Assembly (NCBI GenBank): GCA_020024235.1
Contig: JAHHUA010000040.1
Location: forward strand, 1 to 12,874
Length of the DNA: 12,874 nt
Origin: Oscillospiraceae bacterium
GTDB lineage: Bacteria; Bacillota; Clostridia; Oscillospirales; Ruminococcaceae
Direction of reading: 5' to 3'
The notes beneath the pieces are model-generated. The model did no database searches and was not told the DNA's origin. It saw only the letters and a list, made by a program, of their open reading frames with translations. The position numbers were made by a program, and so were the translations under genes. Below, in pieces: positions 6,385 through 12,874 of this stretch. Position 1 is the first letter of the stretch; every line of letters begins with the position of its first letter.

Positions 6385-7422
6385 TTATTTTATATTAAAT
6401 ATGGTAATTAAAATATCCAGTCCCACACCTATAAAATTTATAAGGGTAAACAGACCGACTATTTTAACTTCATTCATACCGCACATTTCACAGTGATGAT
6501 GCCATGGGCTCATCTTAAATACTCTTTTTCCGGTAAGTTTAAAGGATGTAACCTGAATTATAACAGAAAGAGATTCTGTGATATAAATTATTCCCAAAAA
6601 CAGAAGAATTAACGGTGAACCTGACTGAAATGCCATAGCCACCACCAAACCACCAAGGAATAATGATCCTGTATCACCCATAAACACTTTTGCTGGGTAA
6701 AAATTCCAAATAAGAAAACCCAAACAGCCTGCGGCTGTAGCAACTGCAAGAATGTTCAGGTTTTCCATTCCCTGCCCTATTATAACGCTGTGTGCCATAA
6801 ATCCCACTGCACAGGAAAAAGTAACAGATGCATTAAGTCCGTCCAAGCCATCGGTTAGGTTTACGGAATTAGTTATAAATATCATGCCCAAAACACAGAG
6901 AGGATAATATAAAAATCCAAAATTTACAATTCCAATAAACGGAACCCAAACATATGTAGATATATCTCCCACAAAGTACATGGTAGCAAGGTAGAAAACA
7001 GATACTATAAACTGCATTATAATTTTTTGCTTAGCTGTAAGACCGAGATTTCTCTTTTTAACTACTTTTATGTAGTCATCTACAAATCCTATAAAGCCAA
7101 ATCCCAGTGCCATTATTATACCTACAATAAATCTTGCGGTAGATATTATTTCATATTCCGATGCTATATCTTTATTTTTGGCATTCATCATAAATCCTAT
7201 TACCGCAGCCGCAGTAATACCTATTATAAACATAAATCCTCCCATAGTCGGGGTATTTTGCTTTGATTTATGCCACTTTGGTCCTTCATCCAATATTGTC
7301 TGACCAAATTTTAATTTTTTGAGAAAAGGTATAAGCCATATTCCCAAAACGGAGGTTACTCCAAACCCGATTAATGCGGTAACTAAAAGTGTCCATCCGC
7401 TTATTGTATTTCCCTCAAACAT
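6385..7422 (-). CDS. mraY: Phospho-MurNAc-pentapeptide translocase MraY
   Basis: MraY transfers phospho-MurNAc-pentapeptide from UDP to undecaprenyl phosphate, making lipid I. It is a polytopic membrane enzyme. The 345-residue protein shows DEGPKWHKSKQNTPTMGG (45-62), the DD pair of the Mg-binding site in FVDDYIK (113-119) and NLTDGLDGLNAS (188-199). KVFMGDTGSLFLGG (245-258) and the late cytoplasmic histidine motif (308-310) follow. The histidine region reads PWHHHCEMCGM rather than the common PIHHHFE. ATG at 7422 is preceded by AGAGGTGA with good spacing. The gene is 18 bases after murF and 12 before ftsW, with no murD between. Length and membrane pattern are normal for the family. Confidence 0.98.
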   Translation of the reverse strand: MFEGNTISGWTLLVTALIGFGVTSVLGIWLIPFLKKLKFGQTILDEGPKWHKSKQNTPTMGGFMFIIGITAAAVIGFMMNAKNKDIASEYEIISTARFIVGIIMALGFGFIGFVDDYIKVVKKRNLGLTAKQKIIMQFIVSVFYLATMYFVGDISTYVWVPFIGIVNFGFLYYPLCVLGMIFITNSVNLTDGLDGLNASVTFSCAVGFMAHSVIIGQGMENLNILAVATAAGCLGFLIWNFYPAKVFMGDTGSLFLGGLVVAMAFQSGSPLILLFLGIIYITESLSVIIQVTSFKLTGKRVFKMSPWHHHCEMCGMNEVKIVGLFTLINFIGVGLDILITIFNIK

Positions 7423-7440
7423 TTTATATCACCTCTGATT

Positions 7441-8808
7441 TTATTTGCCCAAAAACTGATGAATGGCTTCCACCACTTCTTCCAGCTTCATTCCACGGCT
7501 GCCCTTTACCCAAATCGCATCTCCAGGCTTTATTTCTGAAACCAAGTCAGTAATAAGTTCTTCCTTTGTATCATAATTTACTGCCTGTACTCCCAATTCA
7601 TATGCTCTGGCAGCGCAGGCTCTCATTTCTTCGCCATAGGTAAATGCTTCCTGAATTTCATTTTCGGAAAGCACATCACCTATATTTCTGTGGGCTTCTT
7701 TTGATATACTGCCAAGTTCAAGCATATCACCCAAAACAGCTATTTTTCTTCCTTTGTTATTCATTTTGCCAAAGGTTTTCATAGCTGCCGAAACAGATGT
7801 GGGACTGGCATTATAGCAGTCCTCAACCAATATTATACCGTTTATTTCCGAGATTTTTTGTCGCATTCCTGAGGGTTCATAATTTTTAAGAGCGTCAATA
7901 GACTCAGAAACACTGATACCGCATTCCAGTCCCACTGCAATGGCAGCAAGTGCATTTAAAACATTATGTATGCCTATAACCGGAATATCAGCTTTAAATC
8001 TGTTGTTTTCAATAACTACATCAAATTTTGTTTCCATTTCGACTTCTGATATATTTTCAGCTTTTATAAAGCAGTCAGGATTTTCTATACCATATTTTAT
8101 AATTTTTAGTCTGCTGGAAGTAACATTTTTAAGAAGGTCGTTATCTCCGCAAATAATAAGAGGAGCATTGTCTTTCATTCCTTCACATATTTCCATTTTA
8201 GCTTTAAGAATATTTTCTCTGGTTTTAAGATATTCCAAATGACATTCTCCGATATTTGTTATAACTCCTATATCGGGTTTTGCCACCTTTGTAAGCTTGG
8301 AAATTTCTCCAAAATTGCTCATGCCCATTTCAAAAACTGCGGCTTCATAGCTGCTGTCCATATTAAACACGGTTTTAGGCAGACCTATTTCATTGTTTTC
8401 GTTTCCAATAGATTTTAAAGTTTTATATTTTGATTCCATTACACAGGCAATAAAATCTTTTGAAGTGGTTTTTCCTACACTTCCTGTAACACCCACAGTT
8501 TTTACACTGAATTTGCCCTTATAATATTCCGCAATATCTAAAAGTGCCTGTTTGGTATCATCAACATATATGGTTTTATCGCTGTGATTTTTGTATTTGT
8601 TTTTTTCATTGGATAAAACAGCGGTGCAGCCTTTTTCTATGACATCGGGAATAAAATTATGGCCGTCAAATTTCTCTCCTCTTACAGCTACAAACAAATC
8701 CCCCTCTTTTGCTTCTTTGGAATTGCTTATAATTCTTAAAACTTCACCGTCATTTGTATAAGTACCGTTAGCAGCCTTTGCTATTTCTGAAATTGTCAAT
8801 TTTTCCAT
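7441..8808 (-). CDS. murF: UDP-MurNAc-tripeptide--D-Ala-D-Ala ligase MurF
   Basis: MurF uses ATP to join D-Ala-D-Ala to the UDP-MurNAc-tripeptide, completing the cytoplasmic precursor. The 455-residue protein has the three Mur-ligase domains. The N-terminal substrate domain covers about residues 1-100. The central ATPase domain carries the P-loop VTGSVGKTTS (107-116), ENNEIGLPKT (137-146) and ITNIGECHLEYL (183-194). The C-terminal domain has EDCYNASPTS and the KGSRGMKLE motif near the end. The YNASP and KGSRG(M) motifs distinguish MurF from MurC, MurD and MurE. ATG at 8808 follows GAGGT at a suitable distance. It starts 11 bases after murE and ends 18 before mraY, so MurE and MurF work in sequence in one transcript. 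Confidence 0.97.
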   Translation of the reverse strand: MEKLTISEIAKAANGTYTNDGEVLRIISNSKEAKEGDLFVAVRGEKFDGHNFIPDVIEKGCTAVLSNEKNKYKNHSDKTIYVDDTKQALLDIAEYYKGKFSVKTVGVTGSVGKTTSKDFIACVMESKYKTLKSIGNENNEIGLPKTVFNMDSSYEAAVFEMGMSNFGEISKLTKVAKPDIGVITNIGECHLEYLKTRENILKAKMEICEGMKDNAPLIICGDNDLLKNVTSSRLKIIKYGIENPDCFIKAENISEVEMETKFDVVIENNRFKADIPVIGIHNVLNALAAIAVGLECGISVSESIDALKNYEPSGMRQKISEINGIILVEDCYNASPTSVSAAMKTFGKMNNKGRKIAVLGDMLELGSISKEAHRNIGDVLSENEIQEAFTYGEEMRACAARAYELGVQAVNYDTKEELITDLVSEIKPGDAIWVKGSRGMKLEEVVEAIHQFLGK

Positions 8809-8819
8809 ATTACAACCTC

Positions 8820-10256
8820 TTACCTCATTTTTTTATCTAAAATATCAAGCACAATCTCTTTTTCGTTAAAATATACAGAGCCGTAGTCAAAAACCTGATA
8901 ATCCTCATGACCCTTACCTGCTAAAATCAGAATATCTCCTTTTTTTAATTTATTAACTGTTCTGTTTATAGCCTCAAGCCTGTCAGGGATTACTTCATAT
9001 CTGTCTTTATCCTCCATACCGATAATTGTATCGTTTATTATCTGCATAGGGTCTTCTTCTCTGGGGTTATCCGATGTGAGCACCGCAAAATCACAGTTTT
9101 CCATAACTATTTTGCCCATATCACGGCGTTTTTTTCTGTCCCGACAGCCTGCACAGCCAAACAGTGCTATAAGTCTGCCATCGGCAAATTTTCTCATGGT
9201 GGAAAGCATTTTCTCCAGTGCATCGGGAGCATGGGCATAATCTCTCAAAACAGTAAAATCTTTTCCGGCATAAATAACTTCCAGTCTGCCCGGTACACCG
9301 GTTTGATTTTTCATAGACTGGGCAATTTTTTCGGCATTAAATCCAAGCTGCATACAGCATACTGCTGCTGTAACAGCATTAGAAACAGAATATTCTCCCG
9401 GTACACAGGTTTCCATTCTGGCTATTACATTCTTTCCTACAAAAGCAAATTTACTGCCATGAGCTGAGTAAACAATATTTTTAGCGGTAAAATCCGCATT
9501 ATCATCGGAAACAGAAAAGGTAACCGCTTTATCTTTCAGTTCGTCTTTAAGTCTTTTTCCGTATTCATCATCATAATTTACCACAGCTTTTCGGCTCATA
9601 TCAAAAAGTTTTTTCTTTGCCTGAAAGTAGTTTTCCATTGTTTTATGATAATCCAAATGATCCACTGTAAGATTTAGAAAAGCCCCCACTTCAAAAGTTA
9701 CACCTGCTAATCTATGTTGGTCCAATGCGTGAGAGGAGGCCTCCATAACTACATATTCACAGCCGCTTTCATACATTTTTGCCAGCATGGAATGAAATGT
9801 ATAAGCATCAGGGGTAGTATTTTTACAAGGTAAAATTCTCTCACCTATTTCATACTGTACCGTACTTATAAGACCTGTTTTATGTCCCATATGTTCCAGT
9901 ATTTGTTTAATCATAAAAACAGTGCTGCTTTTTCCGTTTGTACCTGTTACTGCCACCATTTTCATTTTTTCAGCCGGATTTTTAAAATAATTTCCGCAGA
10001 TTATACCATATGCCATTCTGCTGTCAGAAACTAAAATTTGATTTTCAAGTCCCAAATCTCTTTCTGTTACAACAGCCGCAGCACCGGCTTCCAGCATTTT
10101 TTCGGCAGCAGTATGACCGTCAAAGTTAAATCCTTTTATGCAAATAAATAAATTTCCTTTTTTAATTTGACGGGTATCGGAGGTTATCCCGGTTATTTCC
10201 ATATCGGCTGTATTTTTGCTGCATTCTACATTATTAAGCAGAGTATATAATCTCAT
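8820..10256 (-). CDS. murE: UDP-MurNAc-tripeptide synthetase MurE, meso-DAP type
   Basis: MurE adds the third stem residue to UDP-MurNAc-L-Ala-D-Glu using ATP. The 478-residue product has the P-loop TGTNGKSST (104-112), ASSHALDQHRL and NLTVDHLDYH in the central domain, and AKKKLF with the carbamylated-lysine region. DNPR lies at about 396-399 and AGKGHEDYQ near the C-terminus. DNPR is the known signature of meso-diaminopimelate-adding enzymes, so the wall is inferred to be of the meso-DAP type. The start is ambiguous. ATG at 10268 (MVQYM) lies almost on top of GGAAGG, and GTG at 10265 is spaced about four bases from it. ATG at 10256 gives the family-like MRLYTLL start but about 13 bases of spacing. 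I chose 10256 on homology. Confidence 0.95.
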   Translation of the reverse strand: MRLYTLLNNVECSKNTADMEITGITSDTRQIKKGNLFICIKGFNFDGHTAAEKMLEAGAAAVVTERDLGLENQILVSDSRMAYGIICGNYFKNPAEKMKMVAVTGTNGKSSTVFMIKQILEHMGHKTGLISTVQYEIGERILPCKNTTPDAYTFHSMLAKMYESGCEYVVMEASSHALDQHRLAGVTFEVGAFLNLTVDHLDYHKTMENYFQAKKKLFDMSRKAVVNYDDEYGKRLKDELKDKAVTFSVSDDNADFTAKNIVYSAHGSKFAFVGKNVIARMETCVPGEYSVSNAVTAAVCCMQLGFNAEKIAQSMKNQTGVPGRLEVIYAGKDFTVLRDYAHAPDALEKMLSTMRKFADGRLIALFGCAGCRDRKKRRDMGKIVMENCDFAVLTSDNPREEDPMQIINDTIIGMEDKDRYEVIPDRLEAINRTVNKLKKGDILILAGKGHEDYQVFDYGSVYFNEKEIVLDILDKKMR

Positions 10257-10276
10257 ATATTGCACCATTCCTTCCG

Positions 10277-12523
10277 TTAGCCCGCCAAATCACGGTCTGT
10301 AAATTCCAAAGTAACTACTGAACCTCTTTCCACTTCCGTTCCCGGAGGAGGATCTATTTTAGCAACCACACAGCCCGGTGCATTGATTGAAACACCGGTA
10401 AAACGCACATTTAATCCCTGATTTATCAAAGTTTTATTTGCCTGTTGTCCCGAATATCCTATTATATTTGGAATAACAGTGGTGCTGACATCTTCATTTT
10501 CCGTTGTATACAAAATAACTTCGCCGTTTCTGGGAATAGGCTGACCTGATGACGGAACTTGTTTAACAACGGTTTTTCCTTTTCCTATAATTTTATGTTT
10601 AAGTCCCTCACGGTTAAGTTTGTTTTGGGCTTCCAAAACTGTTTTGCCTGTAACATAAGGCACCGATATATCCATAGTCTGCATTTCTTCTTCTGTGTAA
10701 TTGGGCTGTATTCCAAGATAGGGCAGTGTATCTGCCAATATGCCGCCTACAACGGGAGATGCTACAACAGAGCCGAATACATTTCCGTTAGCCGGTTCAT
10801 CAAGAAGTACCAAAACCATAATTTGAGGATCTTCTACAGGGGCAAATCCCATAAAAGATGAAACCCAGTAAGCAACTCTGCCGTCAATTCTTTTATCGGT
10901 TTTTTCACTTGTTCCGGTTTTACCGCCTATTCTGTAACCGGGCATATATACGCTTCGTCCTGAACCGCCTACCTGGTCGCTTACAACACCTTCCAGCAGT
11001 TCTCTCATTAATTTTGATGTTTCTTCTGAAATAACCTGTCTTTTTACCTTTGGCTCTGTAGTTGAAAGTACATTTCCATGAATATCAATTTCTTGTTTTA
11101 CGATGTGAGGCTCCATTAAATATCCTCCGTTTACCACAGCACTTATAGCAGTTGCAAGCTGAATAGGAGTTACTTTAAAGGTTTGACCGAATGCACTGAT
11201 AGGAAGTTCCACACTGCCATCTGCGGAAAGTGTTTCCTCGTAGTGAACAAGCCCTGCATTGTCAGCCTCACCCGGCATATCAATTCCTGTCGGTTTGGTT
11301 AAACCAAAAGCTTCAAAATAATTGTAGAAGTTTTCGCCGCCCAGTCTTTGCCCCATCTGCATAAACACAGGGTTACAGGAGTATTTTATAGCCTGAGCAA
11401 AGGTTATATTTCCATGTCCCGATGTTTTCCAGCATCCGACACGCCTGTTTCCCACCACATAGTATCCGGGACAGGAAAATCTTTCGGAATAGGGGTCAAC
11501 AATATGTAAATCCAATGCTGCTGCCGCTGTTAGGGTTTTAAATACGGAACCCGGTTCATATGGGTCACTGACAGCTTTGTTTCGCCACTGAGCATACCAG
11601 GCTTCTTTCTTTTTTTCGTTGTAAAGTTCTTCATCTTTACCTTTAAGTTCTTCAAGTTCTGCCTTTATTCTGCTGTCCCCTAATTCATAGGGTTCATTGG
11701 GGTCAAAGTCAGGTTTATTTGCCATAGCTAAAATTTCGCCCGTTTTAACATCCATAACTATACAGCTTGCTCTGTTTCTTACATCGTATTCTTTTACAGC
11801 TTCTTCCAAATGCTTTTCTGCAAAATGCTGAATTGATTCATCTATTGTCAAAACCAAGCTGTTGCCCTCTTCTGCTTCGTAAATCTGTTTATAGTTATAA
11901 GGCATATAAGATCCTGCTGCATTTGTAGCAGTTATAATTCTTCCTTTTTTGCCTCTGAGGGTTTTGTTATAATAAGCTTCCAAACCATAAGCTCCGTTGT
12001 TTTCAGAGTTGGTAAATCCCAAAACCGTAGATGCAAGACTGCCATATGGATAAAATCTGCGGGTATTTTCCTGAAGGAATACACCTTTTATTTTTTTCTC
12101 TCTCGAATAATCTAAAACTTCTTCTGCTTTGAGTTTCGGTACTTTGTACTTTACCACAAAATATTGGCTTTTTTTGTTTTCACAGGCTTTTCTTATTCTT
12201 TCCGGTTCCACATCAAGCATTTTTGAAAAAATATCGGTAAGTTCATTTATATTTTCAGCCTTTATTTCCATAGGTGAAATGCAAACATCATAAACCTGTT
12301 CACTTTGAGCTAAAGTATTCATATTTCTATCATAAATATTTCCTCTTTCAGCGGAAATCATTGCAGAAGTCATCTGACTGCTAAGAGCATCTTTTTGATA
12401 TTGTTCACCATTTATAATTTGAATTTGATAAAGTCTTACCACTAAAACTATAAACAATAATACAAGCACACTTATTACAATCTTTGTTCTATTTCTCACT
12501 TCAGGACCAGTTATTTTATCCAA
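10277..12523 (-). CDS. ftsI: PASTA-domain class B penicillin-binding protein (FtsI/SpoVD type)
   Basis: This is a D,D-transpeptidase that cross-links septal peptidoglycan and pairs with FtsW. The 748-residue protein has a short cytoplasmic tail, one membrane anchor (15-30) and a PBP dimerisation domain starting near ERGNIYDR (59-66). In the transpeptidase domain, the catalytic serine lies in PGSVFK (Ser326 in SxxK), SCN is at 382-384 and KTGT at 535-538. Two PASTA domains follow, at about 617-677 and 680-744. All active-site motifs are intact. Two PASTA domains recall Bacillus PbpB (SpoVD has one), while clostridial annotation often calls such proteins SpoVD; sequence alone does not settle it. 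An insertion rich in Lys and Glu (about 281-315) lies before SxxK. The start is TTG at 12523, with GGGGAGGTGA just upstream. murE follows eight to twenty bases after its stop. Confidence 0.95.
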   Translation of the reverse strand: MDKITGPEVRNRTKIVISVLVLLFIVLVVRLYQIQIINGEQYQKDALSSQMTSAMISAERGNIYDRNMNTLAQSEQVYDVCISPMEIKAENINELTDIFSKMLDVEPERIRKACENKKSQYFVVKYKVPKLKAEEVLDYSREKKIKGVFLQENTRRFYPYGSLASTVLGFTNSENNGAYGLEAYYNKTLRGKKGRIITATNAAGSYMPYNYKQIYEAEEGNSLVLTIDESIQHFAEKHLEEAVKEYDVRNRASCIVMDVKTGEILAMANKPDFDPNEPYELGDSRIKAELEELKGKDEELYNEKKKEAWYAQWRNKAVSDPYEPGSVFKTLTAAAALDLHIVDPYSERFSCPGYYVVGNRRVGCWKTSGHGNITFAQAIKYSCNPVFMQMGQRLGGENFYNYFEAFGLTKPTGIDMPGEADNAGLVHYEETLSADGSVELPISAFGQTFKVTPIQLATAISAVVNGGYLMEPHIVKQEIDIHGNVLSTTEPKVKRQVISEETSKLMRELLEGVVSDQVGGSGRSVYMPGYRIGGKTGTSEKTDKRIDGRVAYWVSSFMGFAPVEDPQIMVLVLLDEPANGNVFGSVVASPVVGGILADTLPYLGIQPNYTEEEMQTMDISVPYVTGKTVLEAQNKLNREGLKHKIIGKGKTVVKQVPSSGQPIPRNGEVILYTTENEDVSTTVIPNIIGYSGQQANKTLINQGLNVRFTGVSINAPGCVVAKIDPPPGTEVERGSVVTLEFTDRDLAG

Positions 12524-12527
12524 AAGC

Positions 12528-12537
12528 TCACCTCCCC
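12528..12537 (-). promoter_or_regulatory. Ribosome binding site fixing the TTG start of the PBP gene
   Basis: The minus strand reads GGGGAGGTGA, an almost ideal Shine-Dalgarno sequence with seven bases between GGAGG and TTG at 12523. No ATG occurs in frame upstream, and the next Met is residue 51. The GTG within this site is in another frame. Confidence 0.85.
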
Positions 12538-12610
12538 GCTTTAAATTCTGTGTAAATATCTCTCTTAAATTCTATATCAAATCTTATTAAAATATGATTG
12601 CATAGTAAAA

Positions 12611-12647
12611 ATTATATACTTTTGGTAATTTAATATTTTTTTCGACA
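12611..12647 (-). promoter_or_regulatory. Candidate PBP-operon promoter with a Spo0A-box-like site
   Basis: On the minus strand a perfect -10 hexamer TATAAT (12611-12616) lies about 90 bases before the PBP start. No good -35 is found at 16 to 18 bases. Further upstream is TGTCGAA followed by an A-run (12641-12647 and beyond), matching the Bacillus Spo0A-box core. An activator site just upstream of a poor -35 would suit an activated sigma-A promoter. The 7-base core can arise by chance, and the spacing is not identical to known Bacillus examples. The gap of 225 bases and the upstream hairpin support a promoter somewhere here. Confidence 0.4.
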
Positions 12648-12694
12648 TTCTGTACTAAATTTTCCCCTGAAATTGCTTTTATTCTTATAAAGAA

Positions 12695-12729
12695 ACTAAG
12701 AGCTAAGAATAAATTTCTTAACTCTCAAT
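12695..12729 (-). terminator. Probable intrinsic terminator after the right-edge gene
   Basis: The minus strand forms a 15-base-pair stem (ATTGAGAGTTAAGAA against TTCTTAGCTCTTAGT) with three G-T wobbles and an ATTTA loop. It starts about 20 bases after the stop codon of the partial gene at the right edge. The downstream tail, TTCTTTATAAG, is only moderately T-rich and the stem is AT-rich, so termination may be partial. It would separate the upstream gene from the PBP operon. Confidence 0.5.
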
Positions 12730-12748
12730 AATTGTCAGCATAAATTTG

Positions 12749-12874
12749 TTAATTTTTTGTTTTGTCATTATCTGAAAAAGGTGGTTCAATTTCATTTTCA
12801 TTTTCATTGGTAAAAAATCTGCTTATTCGGTTAAAAATTTTATCGGACATTGTTTCTTTCTTGGTTTCTTTTAT
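12749..12874 (-). CDS. C-terminal end of an unrecognised hydrophilic protein (partial)
   Basis: An open frame enters from the right edge and ends at TAA (12749-12751), giving 41 residues (IKETKKETMSDKIFNRISRF, then FTNENENEIEPPFSDNDKTKN). It is charged and rich in Asn, Glu and Lys, with no membrane segment or domain. An internal ATG at 12850 would give a 33-residue peptide but lacks a ribosome binding site, so I read this as the tail of a longer gene. Gene order in Firmicutes dcw clusters (mraZ, rsmH, ftsL, PBP) makes an FtsL-like protein the positional favourite. No sequence feature proves it. It lies on the same strand as the PBP gene, 225 bases upstream, with a probable terminator between. 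Confidence 0.5.
   Translation of the reverse strand: MKETKKETMSDKIFNRISRFFTNENENEIEPPFSDNDKTKN

Noticed and set aside
12585..12640. TTTACT and TAAGAT with 17-base spacing, and sigma-E-like CATATTT, before the PBP gene
   Set aside because: The matches are only 4 of 6 per box for sigma-A and the spacing is wrong for sigma-E. Such matches are frequent in DNA this AT-rich.
12682..12694. Inverted repeat TTCTT-ATA-AAGAA beside the 12695-12729 hairpin
   Set aside because: A five-pair AT-rich stem with a three-base loop is expected by chance. It overlaps the tail of the stronger hairpin.
12749..12850. A free-standing 33-residue small protein starting at the ATG at 12850
   Set aside because: The frame remains open to the window edge and no Shine-Dalgarno sequence precedes the ATG, so a C-terminal fragment is the simpler reading.

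Overview
The window looks like a piece of the chromosome of a low-GC Gram-positive bacterium of the Clostridia type. The DNA is AT-rich. MurE carries the DNPR motif of meso-diaminopimelate-adding ligases, the division transpeptidase has two C-terminal PASTA domains, there is no ftsA, and ribosome binding sites are strong GGAGG/AGGTGA types. A Spo0A-box-like sequence hints at a spore former, but no sporulation-only gene is visible. The genus cannot be read from the window.

All genes lie on the minus strand, so transcription runs from high to low coordinates. In transcription order: the last 41 codons of an unrecognised protein at the right edge (12749-12874), a probable terminator hairpin, and a 225-base gap with a candidate promoter. 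Then comes a tight division and cell-wall (dcw) operon: PASTA class B PBP (ftsI/spoVD type), murE, murF, mraY, ftsW/spoVE, murG, murA, divIB. Gaps inside it are 1 to 20 bases, except 107 bases before murA. A 192-base gap with candidate promoters follows, then ftsZ, and finally an initiator tRNA-fMet cut by the left edge, with its own near-perfect sigma-A promoter.

The genes form one pathway. MurA starts UDP-MurNAc synthesis. MurE and MurF add meso-DAP and D-Ala-D-Ala. MraY moves the product to undecaprenyl phosphate and MurG adds GlcNAc to make lipid II. FtsW polymerises lipid II and the PBP cross-links it at the septum, with DivIB as scaffold and FtsZ as the cytoskeletal ring. murB, murC, murD and ftsA are not in the window.

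I see no mobile element, CRISPR array, phage gene or accessory system, and I do not think the window holds an undescribed system. What merits a second look is in the details: TTG starts on exactly the three membrane divisome genes, a DivIB with a long low-complexity extracellular insertion, an FtsZ with an acidic loop and a divergent C-terminal peptide, a perfect palindrome inside the tRNA-fMet promoter, and a Spo0A-box-like site upstream of the PBP gene.
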